A stretch of DNA of 64,000 nt. Source: Elephas maximus indicus. Its lineage: Eukaryota; Chordata; Mammalia; Proboscidea; Elephantidae. Within the stretch, counting starts at the first letter, position 1, and each line of letters opens with the position of its first letter. The stretch lies in assembly GCF_024166365.1 (NCBI RefSeq), contig NC_064823.1, positions 19,338,924 through 19,402,923 on the forward strand, written 5' to 3'. The position numbers and the translations under genes are program-made. This document shows positions 45,960 to 57,362 of this stretch, piece by piece. A model generated the notes under the pieces. That model did no database searches. It saw nothing but the letters and a program-made list of their open reading frames with translations, and had not been told where the DNA came from.

Positions 45960-47565
45960 GAAACATGCAGGCTAGAAGAAAATAGAGCAGCATTTACAAA
46001 GTGCAGAAAGAAGAAAAATGTTCTATCAAACGAGAATTCTATGCCCAGAGAAAATACTGTGAGAAACGAAAAAAAAAAAAAAGAATGAAAGTAAATAACT
46101 GTCTCAGACAAATACTGAGGGAATTTAGTATCAGAATGCATACTCTATACGAAAGGTTTAAAAAGTTTTTTTAGGCAAAAGGAATATAATTCCAGGCAGA
46201 ACTTGAATGTGCATTAAAAAAATAAAGTTCACTGGAAATGAAATAAATTATTGTAAAATAAGATTATTTTCCTTTCCTTTTAGTTGATGCTCTTAAAAAA
46301 GTAACTGTCCATGAAAATAGAAAAACACTAGCAACATTCCTGTGGGAATATGCTGTTATTAGGTCCTTACACTGCATTGCACTGCATGTGAAGTAGGCTA
46401 AGGATTACTTGAAAGTAGACTCTGATTAATTAAAGATGTGTGTTGTCAGCTCCAAGTCAACCACTAAACTTTTTCTTAAAGAGGTGTAAATTATAAGTCA
46501 ACAGAGCTGACAAAATGAAATCAGAAATATTTCTCTCAAATGAAACATTTAAAAAAAGATAATAAGTCAAATTAAAAAAATAATTATCTAAATGGTAGAT
46601 TTTAAACTAAACAGTATCAATAATGATATTAAATGTGAGGTGTCTAAACCCACTAATTAAAACACAGGTACTGACAGATAAAAAAAAAATAAACTATAGA
46701 ATCTCTACAAAAAAAATACCCTCTTCATATACAAATATATAGATAGGATAAAAGTAAAAAGAATGGCAAAAGATACACTTTACAAACCACAACCAAAAGA
46801 AAGTTGGAGTACTGTTATTAGTGTCAAACAAAGTAGACTTCAGAAGAAAGGCTATTGCCAGGAATAAATAAGGTCATTATATCGCAATAAAGGTAAAATT
46901 TCTAAGAAGACATGATAATCATTACTTGTATGCATTAACAACAGAGTTTCAAAATTCATAAAGAAAAAAAGCACAAAAAGAACAAATGATAGGGTTAAAA
47001 AAAAAGACAAATGCACATTTATAGGTGAAGGCTCAATAATTGATAGAGAACAAGTATGCAGAATATGGAAGACCTGAGTAACACTATCAATCAACTGACC
47101 TAATTGACATTTACACAACACTGTACACAACAACAGCAGAATAAACAGTACTCTTATAAGTGCACATAGAGCTCACACCAAGATAGACCATATTTTGGAT
47201 CATAAGAAAATCTTTAAAAGATTAAAACTCATATGAAGTATGGTCACTGATCATAACTGAATTTAATTGGAAATCAGAAACAAATGTCCCACAAATCCCC
47301 AAATACTTGGAGTGAGACAACACAGTTCTAAATAACACATGAGTCAAAGAGGAAGCCTTGAGGGAAATTTATTTATATATATATATATTTATATAAACAC
47401 ATATACATATATATTATATATAAAATATTATATATAATGTATATATATATATATAAGCTTAAATGAAAATGAAAACACGTCAAAATTTATAAGGTGCAGC
47501 CAAAGTAGTGCTTAGAAGAAAATTTATAGCATTAAACACTTACGTTAGGAAAAAAAAAACCTCTC
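45960..47565 (+). mobile_element. Ancient L1: ORF1 end and ORF2 endonuclease region, sense
   Basis: ORF1 C-terminal text is seen at 46,020-46,140 (CGAGAATTCTATGCCCAGAG; CTCAGACAAATACTGAGGG). From about 46,590 the endonuclease region follows (AGAAAGTTGGAGTACTG, GACAAATGCACATTTATAGG, CACCAAGATAGACCATATTT). It ends near 47,500-47,565 with AAAGTAGTGCTTAGAAG, encoding the KAV.RGKFIALN stretch. There is no open frame. Confidence 0.75.
47368..47455. repeat. TA-rich microsatellite within ancient L1
   Basis: Several TA dinucleotide runs with ACACATATACAT interruptions expand a site in the L1 ORF2 text. Confidence 0.9.
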
Positions 47566-47650
47566 AGATCAGTTGTCTAATCTTTTGTTTTAAGCATTAC
47601 CTTGCTTAATTTCCAAATTATCTTTTTACATTAGTTTCCTAGTTGAAGTT

Positions 47651-47813
47651 TGGAGCCCTGATGGCATAGTAGTTAAGAGCTAGGCTTGCTAACGAAAAGG
47701 TCAACAGTTCAAATCCACCAGCCACTCACTGGAAACTCTATGGGGCAGCTCTCCTCTGTCCTGTAGGGTTGCTATGAGTCAGAATCGACTAGATGGCAAC
47801 TAACAACAACAAC
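47651..47813 (+). mobile_element. AfroSINE ending in an AAC repeat
   Basis: TGGAGCCCTGATGGCATAGT head, AACAGTTCAAATCCACCAGC, then GCTATGAGTCAGAATCGACT and a terminal CTAACAACAACAAC. This tail is the same as the RTE ends at 6.86 kb and 34.8 kb. Confidence 0.93.
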
Positions 47814-47829
47814 TGTATTCTACAGTAGA

Positions 47830-48475
47830 CAGAACACATATCTGATGTGCTTTCATTAAAATGGAATTTCTTGAGATTTGCAATATGACCCAGCATATAT
47901 TCAATTAGATTGTGTATACTATTACGTGTTTGCAAGGAACGTATGCTTCATATCTATTGGGTTATCTGTCAAGTAAGCAAGTATATTAATTATGTTATTT
48001 AATTACTGTATATAGTTAATGATTTATGGACTGTTCTACCACTTAATGCAAATGTTTTATTAAATATTTATTACTTTTTATTTGTATATTTATCCTTTTA
48101 TACCATCTATTTTGGGACAATACTACTAAAAGCACACAAATGTATAATTATATGTTTATAAATTTAGTATCTCTACCTTCTACTTCATTGAATATTTTTC
48201 TTGTTTCCAAAATTACATTTAACCTTAAATTTTACTTTGTTTTATATTAATACAGTGCATCAACTTTCCTTTGTTTATTGCTTGCATAAAGTAGCTTTCA
48301 TCCTTCCTATTAATGTTAATTTTCAGTGTTTTATGTTTCTTTGTAGTTATATTTATAAAATATCTCTTTTAAAGAACATTAATTTTTAATCCAATGCAAC
48401 AATATTTATTATTTAATTAGAACATTTACTCCATTAAGATATATTTGGACTTAAATTTATCCATCTCATTATTTG
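47830..48475 (-). mobile_element. Ancient L1 ORF2 endonuclease region, antisense
   Basis: TTGAGATTTGCAATATGACC and CTTCATATCTATTGGGTTAT, then TAGAACATTTACTCCATTAA, are complements of L1 ORF2 N-terminal text, in order. It is separate from, and much older than, the adjoining L1-C piece. Confidence 0.55.
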
Positions 48476-48617
48476 CCAGGGTCTGAACTAGGGTGAAGTA
48501 AATGAGACACTTGCCTTGTGTAAAAATTTAGGTCACCAAAAGCATCAGTAACAAGATAAATAATATCTAATTATAATATTTTGAAAACTAAAAATCAATC
48601 CAAAACCCATGATGAAT
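48476..48617. other. Short unassigned repeat-like segment
   Basis: The complement reads as a moderately GC-containing block (CTCATTTACTTCACCCTAG, then CAGACCCTGGC) unlike its AT-rich flanks. It meets L1-C abruptly at 48,618. I cannot name it. Confidence 0.3.
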
Positions 48618-48865
48618 GAAATATTTAATATGGTTATATCTTCTTGGTATATTTTCCCTTTAATCATTCTATAGTGTCCTTCCTTATCCTTTGTGGTAGA
48701 TTTAACTTTAAAGTCTATTTTGTCAGAAATTAATATTGCCACTCCTGCTCTTTTTTGATTGTTGTTTGCTTGATGTATTTTTTCCCTCCTTTGAGTTTTA
48801 ATTTGTTTGTGTCTCTAAGTTGTGTCTCTTGTAGGCAGCATATGGACGGATGGTGTTTTTTTTTT
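48618..48865 (-). mobile_element. L1-C, left segment: ORF2 endonuclease piece
   Basis: The minus strand encodes ISDKIDFKVKSTTKDKEGH and IYQEDITILNI, the ORF2 endonuclease. It continues L1-C from 56,798 across the L1-D insertion. It stops at 48,618 in mid-ORF2, without the RT domain, 3' UTR or poly(A). Confidence 0.88.
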
Positions 48866-49865
48866 TTAAAGTTTGAAATTTTTTTTTAATGATTTTTATT
48901 GTGCTTTAAGTGAACGTTTACAAATCAAGTCAGTCTGTCACATATAAGCTTATATACACCTTACTCCATACTCCCACTTACTCTCCCCCTAATGAGTCAG
49001 CCCTTCCAGTCTCTGCTTTCATGACAATTTTGCCAGTTTCTAACCCTCTCTACCCTCCTATCTCCCCTCCAGACAGGAGATGCCAACACAGTCTCAAGTG
49101 TCCACCTGATACAAGTAGCTCACTCTTCGTCAGCATCTCTCTCCAACCCATTGTCCAGTTCTTTCCATGTCTGATGAGTTGTCTTCGGGAATGATTCCTG
49201 TCCTGGGCCAACAGAAGGTTTGGGGACCATGACCGCCGGGATTCCTCTAGTCTCAGTCAGACCATTAAGTCTGGTCTTTTTATGAGAATTTGGGGTCTGC
49301 ATTCCACTGATCTCCTGCTCCCTCAGGAGTTCTCTGTTGTGCTCCCTGTCAGGGTAATCATCGGTTGTGGCTGGGCACCATCTAGTTCTTCTGGTCTCAG
49401 GATGATGTAAGTCATTGGTTCATGTGGCCATTTCTGTCTCTTGGGCTCATAGTTATCGTGTGACCTTGGTGTTCTTCATTCTCCTTTGATCCAGGTGTGT
49501 TGAGACCAATTGATGCATCTTAGATGGCCACTTCTTAGCATTTAAGACCCCAGAAGCCACATTTCGAAGAGGGATGCAGAATGTTTTCATAATAGAATTT
49601 TTTTGCCAATTGACTTAAAAGTCCCCTTAAGCCATAGTCCCTAAACCCCCGCCATTGTTCCGCTGACCTTTGAAGCTTTCAGTGTATCCCGGCAACTTCT
49701 CTCCTTTTGGTTCAGTCCAGTTGAGCTGACCTTCCATGTATTGAGTATTGTCCTTCCCTTCACTTAAAGTAGTTCTTATCTACTAACTAATCAGTACATG
49801 ACCCTCTCCCACCCTCCCTCCCTCCCCCCCATAATCAATAAAGTATGTGTTCTTCTCAGTTTATA

Positions 49866-52800
49866 CTATTTCTCAAGATAGTATAATAGTGGTCTTATAC
49901 AATATTTGTCCTTTTGCCTCTGACTAATTTCACTCAGCATAATGCCTTCCAGGTTCCTCCATGTTATGAAATGTTTCACAGATTCGTCACTGTTCTTGAT
50001 CTATGCATGGTATTCCATTGTGTGAATATACCACAATTTATTTAACCACTCATCTTGATGGACACCTTGGTTACTTCCAGCTTTTTGCTATTGTAAACAC
50101 GGCTGCAATAAACGTGGGTGTGCATACATCTGTTCTTGTAAAGGCTCTTATTTCTCTAGGGTATATTCCGAGGAGTGGGATTTCTGGGTTGTATGGTAGT
50201 TCTATTTCTAATTTTTAAGAAAACCCCAGATAGATTTCCAAAGTGGTTGTACCATTTTACGTTCCCACCAACAGTGTATAAGAGATCTAATCTCTCCGCA
50301 GCCTCTCCAACATTTATTATTTTGTGTTTTTTGGATTTATGCCAGCCTTGTTGGAGTGAGATGGAATCTCATCGGAGTTTTAATTTGCATTTCTCTAATG
50401 GCTAATGATCGAGAGCATTTTCTCATGTACCTGTTAGCTGCTTGAATATCTTCTTTAGTGAAGGGCGTGCTCATATCCTTTGCCCACTTCTTAATTGGGT
50501 TGTTTGTCTTTTTGTGGTTGAGTTTTAACAAAATCATACAGATTTTAGAGATCAGGCGCTGGTCGGAGATGTCATAGCTGAAAATTCTTTCCCAATCTGT
50601 AGCTGGTCTTTTTACTCTTTTGGTGAAGTCTTTAGATGAGCATAGGTGTTTGATTTTTATTACCTCCCAGTTATTTGGTTTCTCTTTGTCATTTTTGGTA
50701 ATGTTTTGTATTCTGTTTATGCCTTGTATTAGGGCTCCTAACGTTGTCCCTATTTTTTCTTCCATGATCTTTATCATTTTAGTCTTTATGTTTAGGTCTT
50801 TGATCCACTTGGAGTTAGTTTTTGTGCATGGTGTGAGGTATGGGTCCTGTTTCATTTTTTTGCAAATGGATATCCAGTTATGCCAGCACCATTTGTTAAA
50901 AAGACTATCTTTTCCCCAATTGACTGACACTGGGCCTTTGTTAAATATCAGCTGCTCATAAGTGGATGGATTTATATCTGGGTTCTCAATTCTGTTCCAT
51001 TGGTCTATGTGTCTGTTGTTGTACCAGTACCAGGCTGTTTTGACTACTGTGGCTGTATAATAGGTTCTGAAATCAGGTAGAGTGAAGCCTCCCACTTTCT
51101 TCTTCTTTTTCAGTAATGCTTTGCTTATCCGAGGCTTCTTTCCCTTCCATATGAAATTGGTGATTTGTTTCTCCATCACATCAAAAAATATCATTGGAAT
51201 TTGGATCGGAAGTGCATTGTATGTATAGATGGCTTTTGGTAGAATAGACATTTTTACTATGTTAAGCCTTCCTATCCATGAGCAAGGTATGTTTTTCCAC
51301 TCAAGTAGGTCCTTTTAGTTTCTTGCAGTAGTACTTTGTAGTTTTCATTGTATAGGTCTTTTACATCTTTGGTAAGATTTATTCCTAAGTATTTTATATT
51401 CTTGGAGGCTACTGTGAATGGTATTGATTTCGTGATTTCCTCTTCGATGTTCTTTTTGTTGATGTAGAGGAATGCAACTGATTTTTGTATGTTTATCTTA
51501 TAACCTGAGACTCTGCCAAACTGTTCTATTAGTTTCAGTAGTTTTCAGGAGGATTCCTTAGGGTTTTCTGTGTATAAGGTCATGTCATCTGCAAATAGAG
51601 ATACTTTTACTTCTTCCTTGCCAATCCGGATGCCCTTTATTTCTTTGTCTAGCCTAATTGCTCTGGCTAGGACCTCTAGCACAATGTTGAATAAGAGCGG
51701 TGATAAAGGTCATCCTTGTCTGGTTTCCGTTCTCAAGGGAAATGCTTTCAGGCTCTCTCCATTTAGAGTGACGCTGGATGTTAGCTTTGTATAAAAAAAT
51801 TTTTTTTTTATATGCTCTTTATTATGTTGAGGAATTTTCCTTCAATTCCTATTTTGCTGAGAGTTTTTATCATGAATGGGTGTTGGACTTTGTCAAATGC
51901 CTTTTCTGCATCAATTGATAAGATCATGTAGTTTTTGTCTTTTGCTTTATTTATATGGTGGATTACATTAATGGTCTTTCTAATATTGAACCAGCCTTAC
52001 ATGCCTGGTATAAATCCCACTTGGTTGTGGTGGATTATTTTTTTGATATGTTGTTGAATTCTATTGGCTAGAATTTTGTTGAGGATTTTTGCATCTATGT
52101 TCGTGAGGGATATAGGTCTGTAATTTTCTTTTTTTGTGATGTCTTTACCTGGTTTTGGTATCAGGGATCTGGTGGCTTCGTAGAATGAGTTTGGTAGTAT
52201 TCTGTCCTTTTCTTTGCTCTGAAATACCTTTAGTAGTAGTGGTGTTACCTCTTCTCTGAAAGTTTGGTAGAACTCTGCAGGAAAGCCATCTGGGCCAGGG
52301 CTTTTTTTTGTTGAGAGTTTTTTGATTACCTTTTCAATCTCTTTTTTTTTGTTATGGGTCTATTTAGTTGTTCTACTTCTGAATGTGTTAGTTTGGGTAG
52401 GTAGTGTTTTTCCAGGAATTCATCCATTTCTTCTAGGTTTCCAAATTTGTTAGAGTACAATTTTTCGTAATAATCTGATATGATTCTTTTAATTTCAGTT
52501 GGGTCTGTTGTGATGTGGCCCATCTCGTTTCTTATTCGGGTTATTTGTTTCCTTTCCTGTATTTCTTTAGTCAGTCTCGCCAGTGGTTTATCAATTTTGT
52601 TAATTTTTTCAAAGAACCAGCTTTTGGCTTTGTTAACTCTTTCAATTGTTTTTCTGTTCTCTAATTCATTTAGTTCAGCTCTAGTTTTTATTATTTGTTT
52701 TCTTCTGGTGCCTGATGGATTCTTTTGTTGCTCACTTTCATTTGTTCAAGTTGTAGGGACAGTTCTCTGATTTTGGCTCTTTCTTCTTTTTGTATGTGTG

Positions 52801-53734
52801 CATTTATCGATATAAATTGGCCTCTGAGCACTGCTTTTGCTGTGTCCCAGAGCACTGCTTTTGCTGTGTCCCAGAGGTTTTGATAGGAAGTGTTTTCATT
52901 CTCGTTGCATTCTATGAATTTCTTTATTCCCTCCTTAATGTCTTCTATAACCCATTCTTTTTTCAGCAGGTATTGTTAAGTTTCCAAGTATTTGATTTCT
53001 TTTCCATAATTTTTCTGTTATTTATTTCCACTTTTATGCTCTTGTGGTCTTAGAAGATGCTTTGTAATATTTTGATGTTTTGGATTCTGCAAAGGTTTGT
53101 TTTATGACCTAATATGTGGTCTATTCTAGAGAATGTTCCATGTGCGCTAGGAAAAAAAGTATACTTTGCAGCTTTTGGGTGAAGTGTTCTGTATAATTCT
53201 GTGAGGTCAAGTTGGTTGATTTTAGCAATTAGGTCTTTCGTGTCTCTGTTGAGCTTCTTACTGGAAGTCCTGTCCTTCTCTGAAAGTGGGGTGTTGAAGT
53301 CTCCTACTATAATTGTGTAGGTGTCTATCTCACTTTTCAGTGCTGTTAAAGTTTGTTTTATGTATCTTGCAGCCCTGTCATTGGGTGCATAAATATTTAA
53401 TATGGTTATATCTTCCTGGTCAATTGTCCCTTTAATCATTATGTAGTGTCCTTCTTTATCCTTTGTGGTGGATTTCACTTTAAAGTCTATTTTGTCAGAA
53501 ATTAATATTTCTACTCCTGCTCTTTTTTGCTTGTTGTTTGCTTGATATATTTTTTTTCCATCCTTTCAGTTTTAGTTTGTTTGTGTCTCTACGTCTAAGG
53601 TGTTTCTCTTGTAGGCAGCATATAGACGGATCGTGTTTCTTTATCCAGTCTAAGACTCTCTGTCTCTTTATTGGTGCATTTAGTCCATTTACGTTCAGCG
53701 TAATTATAGATAAGTATGTGTTTAGTGCTTTCAT
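49866..53734 (-). pseudogene. L1-D ORF2, best preserved in the window but frameshifted
   Basis: The start is MKALNTYLSIITLNVNGLN at 53,734; the stop is TAG at 49,866-49,868 after ...DKYCIRPLLYYLEK. The span of 3,869 nt is close to the usual size of about 1,275 codons but not divisible by 3. Endonuclease: CCLQEKHL, IVGDFNTPL and SRIDHILGH (53,050-53,478). A 304-residue open block (50,337-51,251) covers the region after RT to near the C-terminus (GGFTLPDFRTYYTATVVKTAW; FNKWCWHNWISICKKMK). A 24-bp tandem duplication at 52,827-52,874 and a T-run near 51,800 are among the disruptions. Confidence 0.92.
52827..52874. repeat. 24-bp perfect tandem duplication in L1-D ORF2
   Basis: AGCACTGCTTTTGCTG plus TGTCCCAG is present twice in a row (52,827-52,850 and 52,851-52,874). 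L1-B has the segment once, near 19,583-19,606. The addition of 24 bp keeps frame. Confidence 0.95.
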
Positions 53735-54189
53735 TTTGATGCCTTTTTGTGTGTGTTGTTGACAATTTCATTTTTCCACTTACTTTTTTTGCGCTGAGAC
53801 GTTTTCTTTTTAAATTGTGTGTTCCTCCTTTTCATAGTATTTGACTTTATGTTTGCTGAGTTGCTATGTTTTTCTTGGTTTTATTTTGAGTTATGGAGTT
53901 GTTATACCTCTTTGTGGTTACCTTAATATTTACCTCTCTTTTTCTAAGTAAAAACCTAACTTGTATTGTCCTGTATCACCTTGTATCCCTCTCCATATGG
54001 CAGTTCTATGCCACCTGTATTTAGTCCCTCTTTTTGATTATTGTGATTTTTAACATATTGACTTCAATGATTCCCTGTTTTGAGCATTTTTTTCTTTTTA
54101 AAATTAATCTTAATTTGTTTTTGTGATTTCCCTATTTGAGTTGATATCAGGATGTTCTGTTCTGTGACCTTATGTTGTGCTGGTATCTG

Positions 54190-55212
54190 ATATTATTGGA
54201 TTTCTTACCAATTCCCTTAAGTATTTCTTGTAGCTTTGGTTTGGTTTTTGCAAATTCTCTAAGCTTGTGTTTATCTGTAAATGTCTTAATTTTGCCTTCA
54301 TATTTCAGAGAGAGTTTTGCTGGATATATGATCCTTGGCTGGCAGTTTTTCTCCTTCAGTGCTCTATATATGTCATCCCATTACCTTCTTGACTGCATGG
54401 TTTTTGCTGAGTAGTCTGAGCTTATTCTTATTGATTCTCCTTTGTAGGAGACCTTTCTTTTATCCCTGGCTGCTTTTAAAATTTTCTCTTTATCTTTGGT
54501 TTTGGCAAGTTTGATGATAATATGCCTTGGTGAATTTCTTTTTGGACCAATCTTAAATGGGGTTCGATGAGCATCTTGGATAGATATCCTTTCATCTTTC
54601 ATGATGTCAGGGAAGTTTTCTGCCAACAGATCTTCAACTATTCTCTCTGTATTTCCTGTTATCTCTCCCTATTCTGGGACTCCAATCATACGCAAGTTAT
54701 TCTTCTTGATGGAGCACCACATGATTCTTAGGTTTTCTTCATTTTTTTTAATTCTGCTATCTGATTTTTTCAGCTATATTGGTGTCAATTCCCTTGTCCT
54801 CCAGATCCCGCACCCTGCATTCCAATTGCTCGAGTCTGCTCCTCTGACTTCCTATTGAGTTGTCTAATTCTGTAATCTTACTCTTAATCTTTTGGATTTC
54901 TTAATGCTGTCTCTCTATGGATTCTTGCAGCTTATTAATTTTTCCACTATGTTCTTGAATAATCTTTTTGAGTTCTTCGACTGCTTTATCAGTGTGTTCC
55001 TTGGCTTTATCTGTAGATTGCCTTATTTCATTTCTGAGGTCATCCCTGATGTCTTGAAGCATTCTGTAAATTAGTTTTTTATATTCTGCATCTGGCAATT
55101 CCAGGATTGTATCTTCATTTGGGAAAGATTTTGATTCTTTAGTTTGGGGAGTTGTAGAAGAAATCATGGTCTTCTTCTTTATGTGTTTTGATACTGTCTG
55201 CTGTCTCCGAGC
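54190..55212 (-). pseudogene. L1-D ORF1 (RNA-binding protein), broken
   Basis: The start is at 55,212 (MARRQQTVSKHIKKKTMIS), matching L1-B and L1-C. Residues about 50-115 are coiled coil (KAVEELKKIIQEHSGKINK). A second block at 54,381-54,626 is the central RNA-binding domain (MAENFPDIMKDERISIQDAH; RHIIIKLAKTKDKEKILKAA). The conserved R-K-V-S-Y-K-G-E and ISSDYSAKTMQSRR follow. A frameshift lies between the two blocks. The 3' end is approximate. Confidence 0.88.
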
Positions 55213-55246
55213 CATCACTAAGATATTGTAGTGATTTATTCTATAT

Positions 55247-55314
55247 TTGCTCACTGAGTCTTGTTTTGTTTTCTTTCAATTTGCTCACTGAGTCTTGTTT
55301 TGTTTTCTTTCAAT
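55247..55314. repeat. 34-bp perfect tandem duplication in the L1-D 5' UTR
   Basis: TTTGCTCACTGAGTCTTG plus TTTTGTTTTCTTTCAA occurs twice (55,247-55,280 and 55,281-55,314), just upstream of ORF1. Confidence 0.95.
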
Positions 55315-56262
55315 ATATGTAGATGGGCTACTAGATTGCGCTGTCTTGATTGTTAGTAGCCCTTGAGTCACTTATGTCCTATTACCAGCTGGTTTGGGCT
55401 GTTACCAGATATATAAGCCTAAGAGTCCATAGTCTTATTCTTGAGTAGAATCTGATTTTGGGTCAGCAAGTGTGTGGTGCAGACTGTCACCTATCCACTT
55501 AGAGAAGTAGTGGTGATAGTTTTGTGCACCTGATTCTAGTAGCAGCAGTGTTTCACACAGCAGGGGGAGCAGGATGCTGACAGGCTTCCCCCAAGTGCGA
55601 GTGAGGTAGATGTGTCTCTATTCCTAAAGCACCTTGGTGGATGGGTTCTGCAGCTGTACCTTAGGCCCCCAGTGCAAGTACCTCTACAGATTGGTAGGTG
55701 TCACCCTCCTTAGACCCCTAAGGCAGGAGGCTAGGTGGTCTGGGGGGAGCTTCAGCCCTCAGTTCCCTGTTGTGGGTCAGTGAGGATTCTGTTGAATATG
55801 CAGAGATATCAGACCTGGGGAACTTGTCTTTCCAGTAATCTTCTAAAAGGATAACAGTCAGATCCCTATCAGAACTGCCTTTGCATTATAATAGCTAACT
55901 TGTTCCCTGTAGGGATGAAAGCCAAGACATATGTTTGGCTGGAGCTGGTTCTGTGTTTTTAGTCCAATTAGGGAAGGATTTTTGGTCCCCGGGTATTTTG
56001 TAGCTGCTTCTCTTCAGGCCAGGAGAATGGGTTAGGAAAAGACCAAAAAAAAAAAAAAAAAACCCGCAGTGCACTTCCCTCTCTGGCTCAGGAAATTCCA
56101 ATGTTAATGAAGCCTCCTGGGAAGGGGAGGGGGAGGGTTCAGATAAATAGGAGAGAGTAGCACCCCAGAATATAGACAAAGTTACTTATCTTGCTTGGGA
56201 TGACTATTTAATCTGAGATTCCTGAGGGAAGTGTTGACTGTGTGCGCTGGCTTGGTAGAGAT

Positions 56263-56670
56263 TGCCCCCGAGGGTCAGGCCCTCATCCTGTGCTTGCGCT
56301 ATCTCAGAAGCTGTGGTCTGTTCCCCCGCTCCCAGTCCAAAGCCCAGCGCCAAGGTTCCCCGGCTGGGACGCAGCACTCCAGGCTACAAAACCAGTTGCT
56401 TCCTCACGGTGACTTCTCCTCCTGTCAGCCGCGTCACTGCGCTGCCTGCATGCACTGGCTGGGCTTCCCCCGAGGTCACTCCTGGGGCTAGGGCTGCATC
56501 CCGTGTTTGCGCCGTCTCAGGATGCTATGCTCAGCTCCCCTGTGCCCAGTCCAAAGCCTGGCGCCAAGGTTTCCTGACTGGGATGCTGGCTCCAGGCTCC
56601 GAAAACAGTCGCTGCTTCCCCGTGGTTGTTCGTTCTCAGTCTCTGTCACTCAGGTCAACTCTTTAGATCT
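56263..56670. repeat. Two tandem units of about 213 bp in the L1-D 5' UTR
   Basis: CCCAGTCCAAAGCCCAGCGC at about 56,332 recurs as CCCAGTCCAAAGCCTGGCGC at about 56,545, and TGCTTGCGCTATCTCAG at 56,291 recurs as TGTTTGCGCCGTCTCAG at 56,504, both at offset 213. Units are diverged and contain several CpGs. They resemble the monomers of rodent L1 promoters in arrangement, not in sequence. Confidence 0.85.
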
Positions 56671-57362
56671 GTTTGATGGTCAGGGTTCGTAGATTGTCAT
56701 GTATGTGATCGATTCACTTGGTTTTCCAAGTCTTTGTTGCAAGAGGGATCTGAGGTAGCGTCTTCCTATTCAGCCTTTTGGCCCTGCCTCCCGGATATTG
56801 TTTTTTTTAATGCATTCTGCCACTCTCTGTTTCTTTGTTGGTGCATTTAGTCCACTTACATTTGGTGTAATTATGGATAGGTTTGAATTTAGTGCTATGA
56901 TTTCGATGCCTTTTTTTGTATTTTGTTGACAGTTTCTTTTTCCCATTTAATTTTTGTGCTGATTAGATTATCTTTATATATTGCTTCTTCCTCATATTCA
57001 TTGTTGTTGATTTTGTTTCTGCTGAGTCTCTATTTTTTTTCTTGTATTTTATTTTGATGTGTAGGATAGTTTGTCTCCTTTGTGGTTACCTTATTATAAA
57101 AAAAATTTAGACCCATGTTTTTCTAAATTTAAACCTAACTTTCATTTCTTTGCATTGCCTTGTCTTCCTCTCCTTATGAAAGATCTATGACTACATTTCT
57201 TAGTCCCTCTTTATTATTGTAATGTCTTCTTTTACTTAATAACATCGTTGTTACCCTGTTTTGAGCATTTTTTTTTTTTTTAGTCTTGGGTTTTTTTTTT
57301 TTTTTTTCCCTGTCTGTGTTGACATCTGATTGCTCTGCCCAGTGTTGGGTTGATGCCTGATA

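Larger units (their letters stand above)
48866..56791 (-). mobile_element. L1-D: near full-length younger L1 nested in L1-C
   Basis: About 7.9 kb, antisense: 5' UTR (56,791-55,213), ORF1 (from 55,212), ORF2 (53,734-49,866), 3' UTR and poly(A) (T-rich 48,881-48,887). Flanks GGATGGTGTTTTTTT and GGATATTGTTTTTTT look like a TSD with two mismatches. Removing L1-D restores L1-C text on both sides. No SINE interrupts it, in contrast to L1-B and L1-C, consistent with a younger age. Frameshifts make it non-coding. Confidence 0.93.
55213..56791 (-). promoter_or_regulatory. L1-D 5' UTR, GC-rich, with tandem units
   Basis: About 1.58 kb. The ORF1-proximal half is colinear with L1-B and L1-C (for example GGGTTCTGCAGCTGTACC against GGGTTCTGCAGACGGACC). 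The 5'-proximal half (about 55,790-56,791) is different and carries two tandem units of 213 bp. The terminal CAAGATGGC motif of L1-B and L1-C is degenerate here (plus-strand CAGCCTTTTGGCCCTGCC). Promoter function is inferred from position. Confidence 0.7.

Noticed and set aside
56262-56666. 134-residue plus-strand open frame in the L1-D 5' UTR, reminiscent of antisense ORF0
   Set aside because: The region is GC-rich and tandemly repeated, which keeps long frames open by chance. Primate ORF0 is lineage-specific, and no similar frame exists in L1-B or L1-C.
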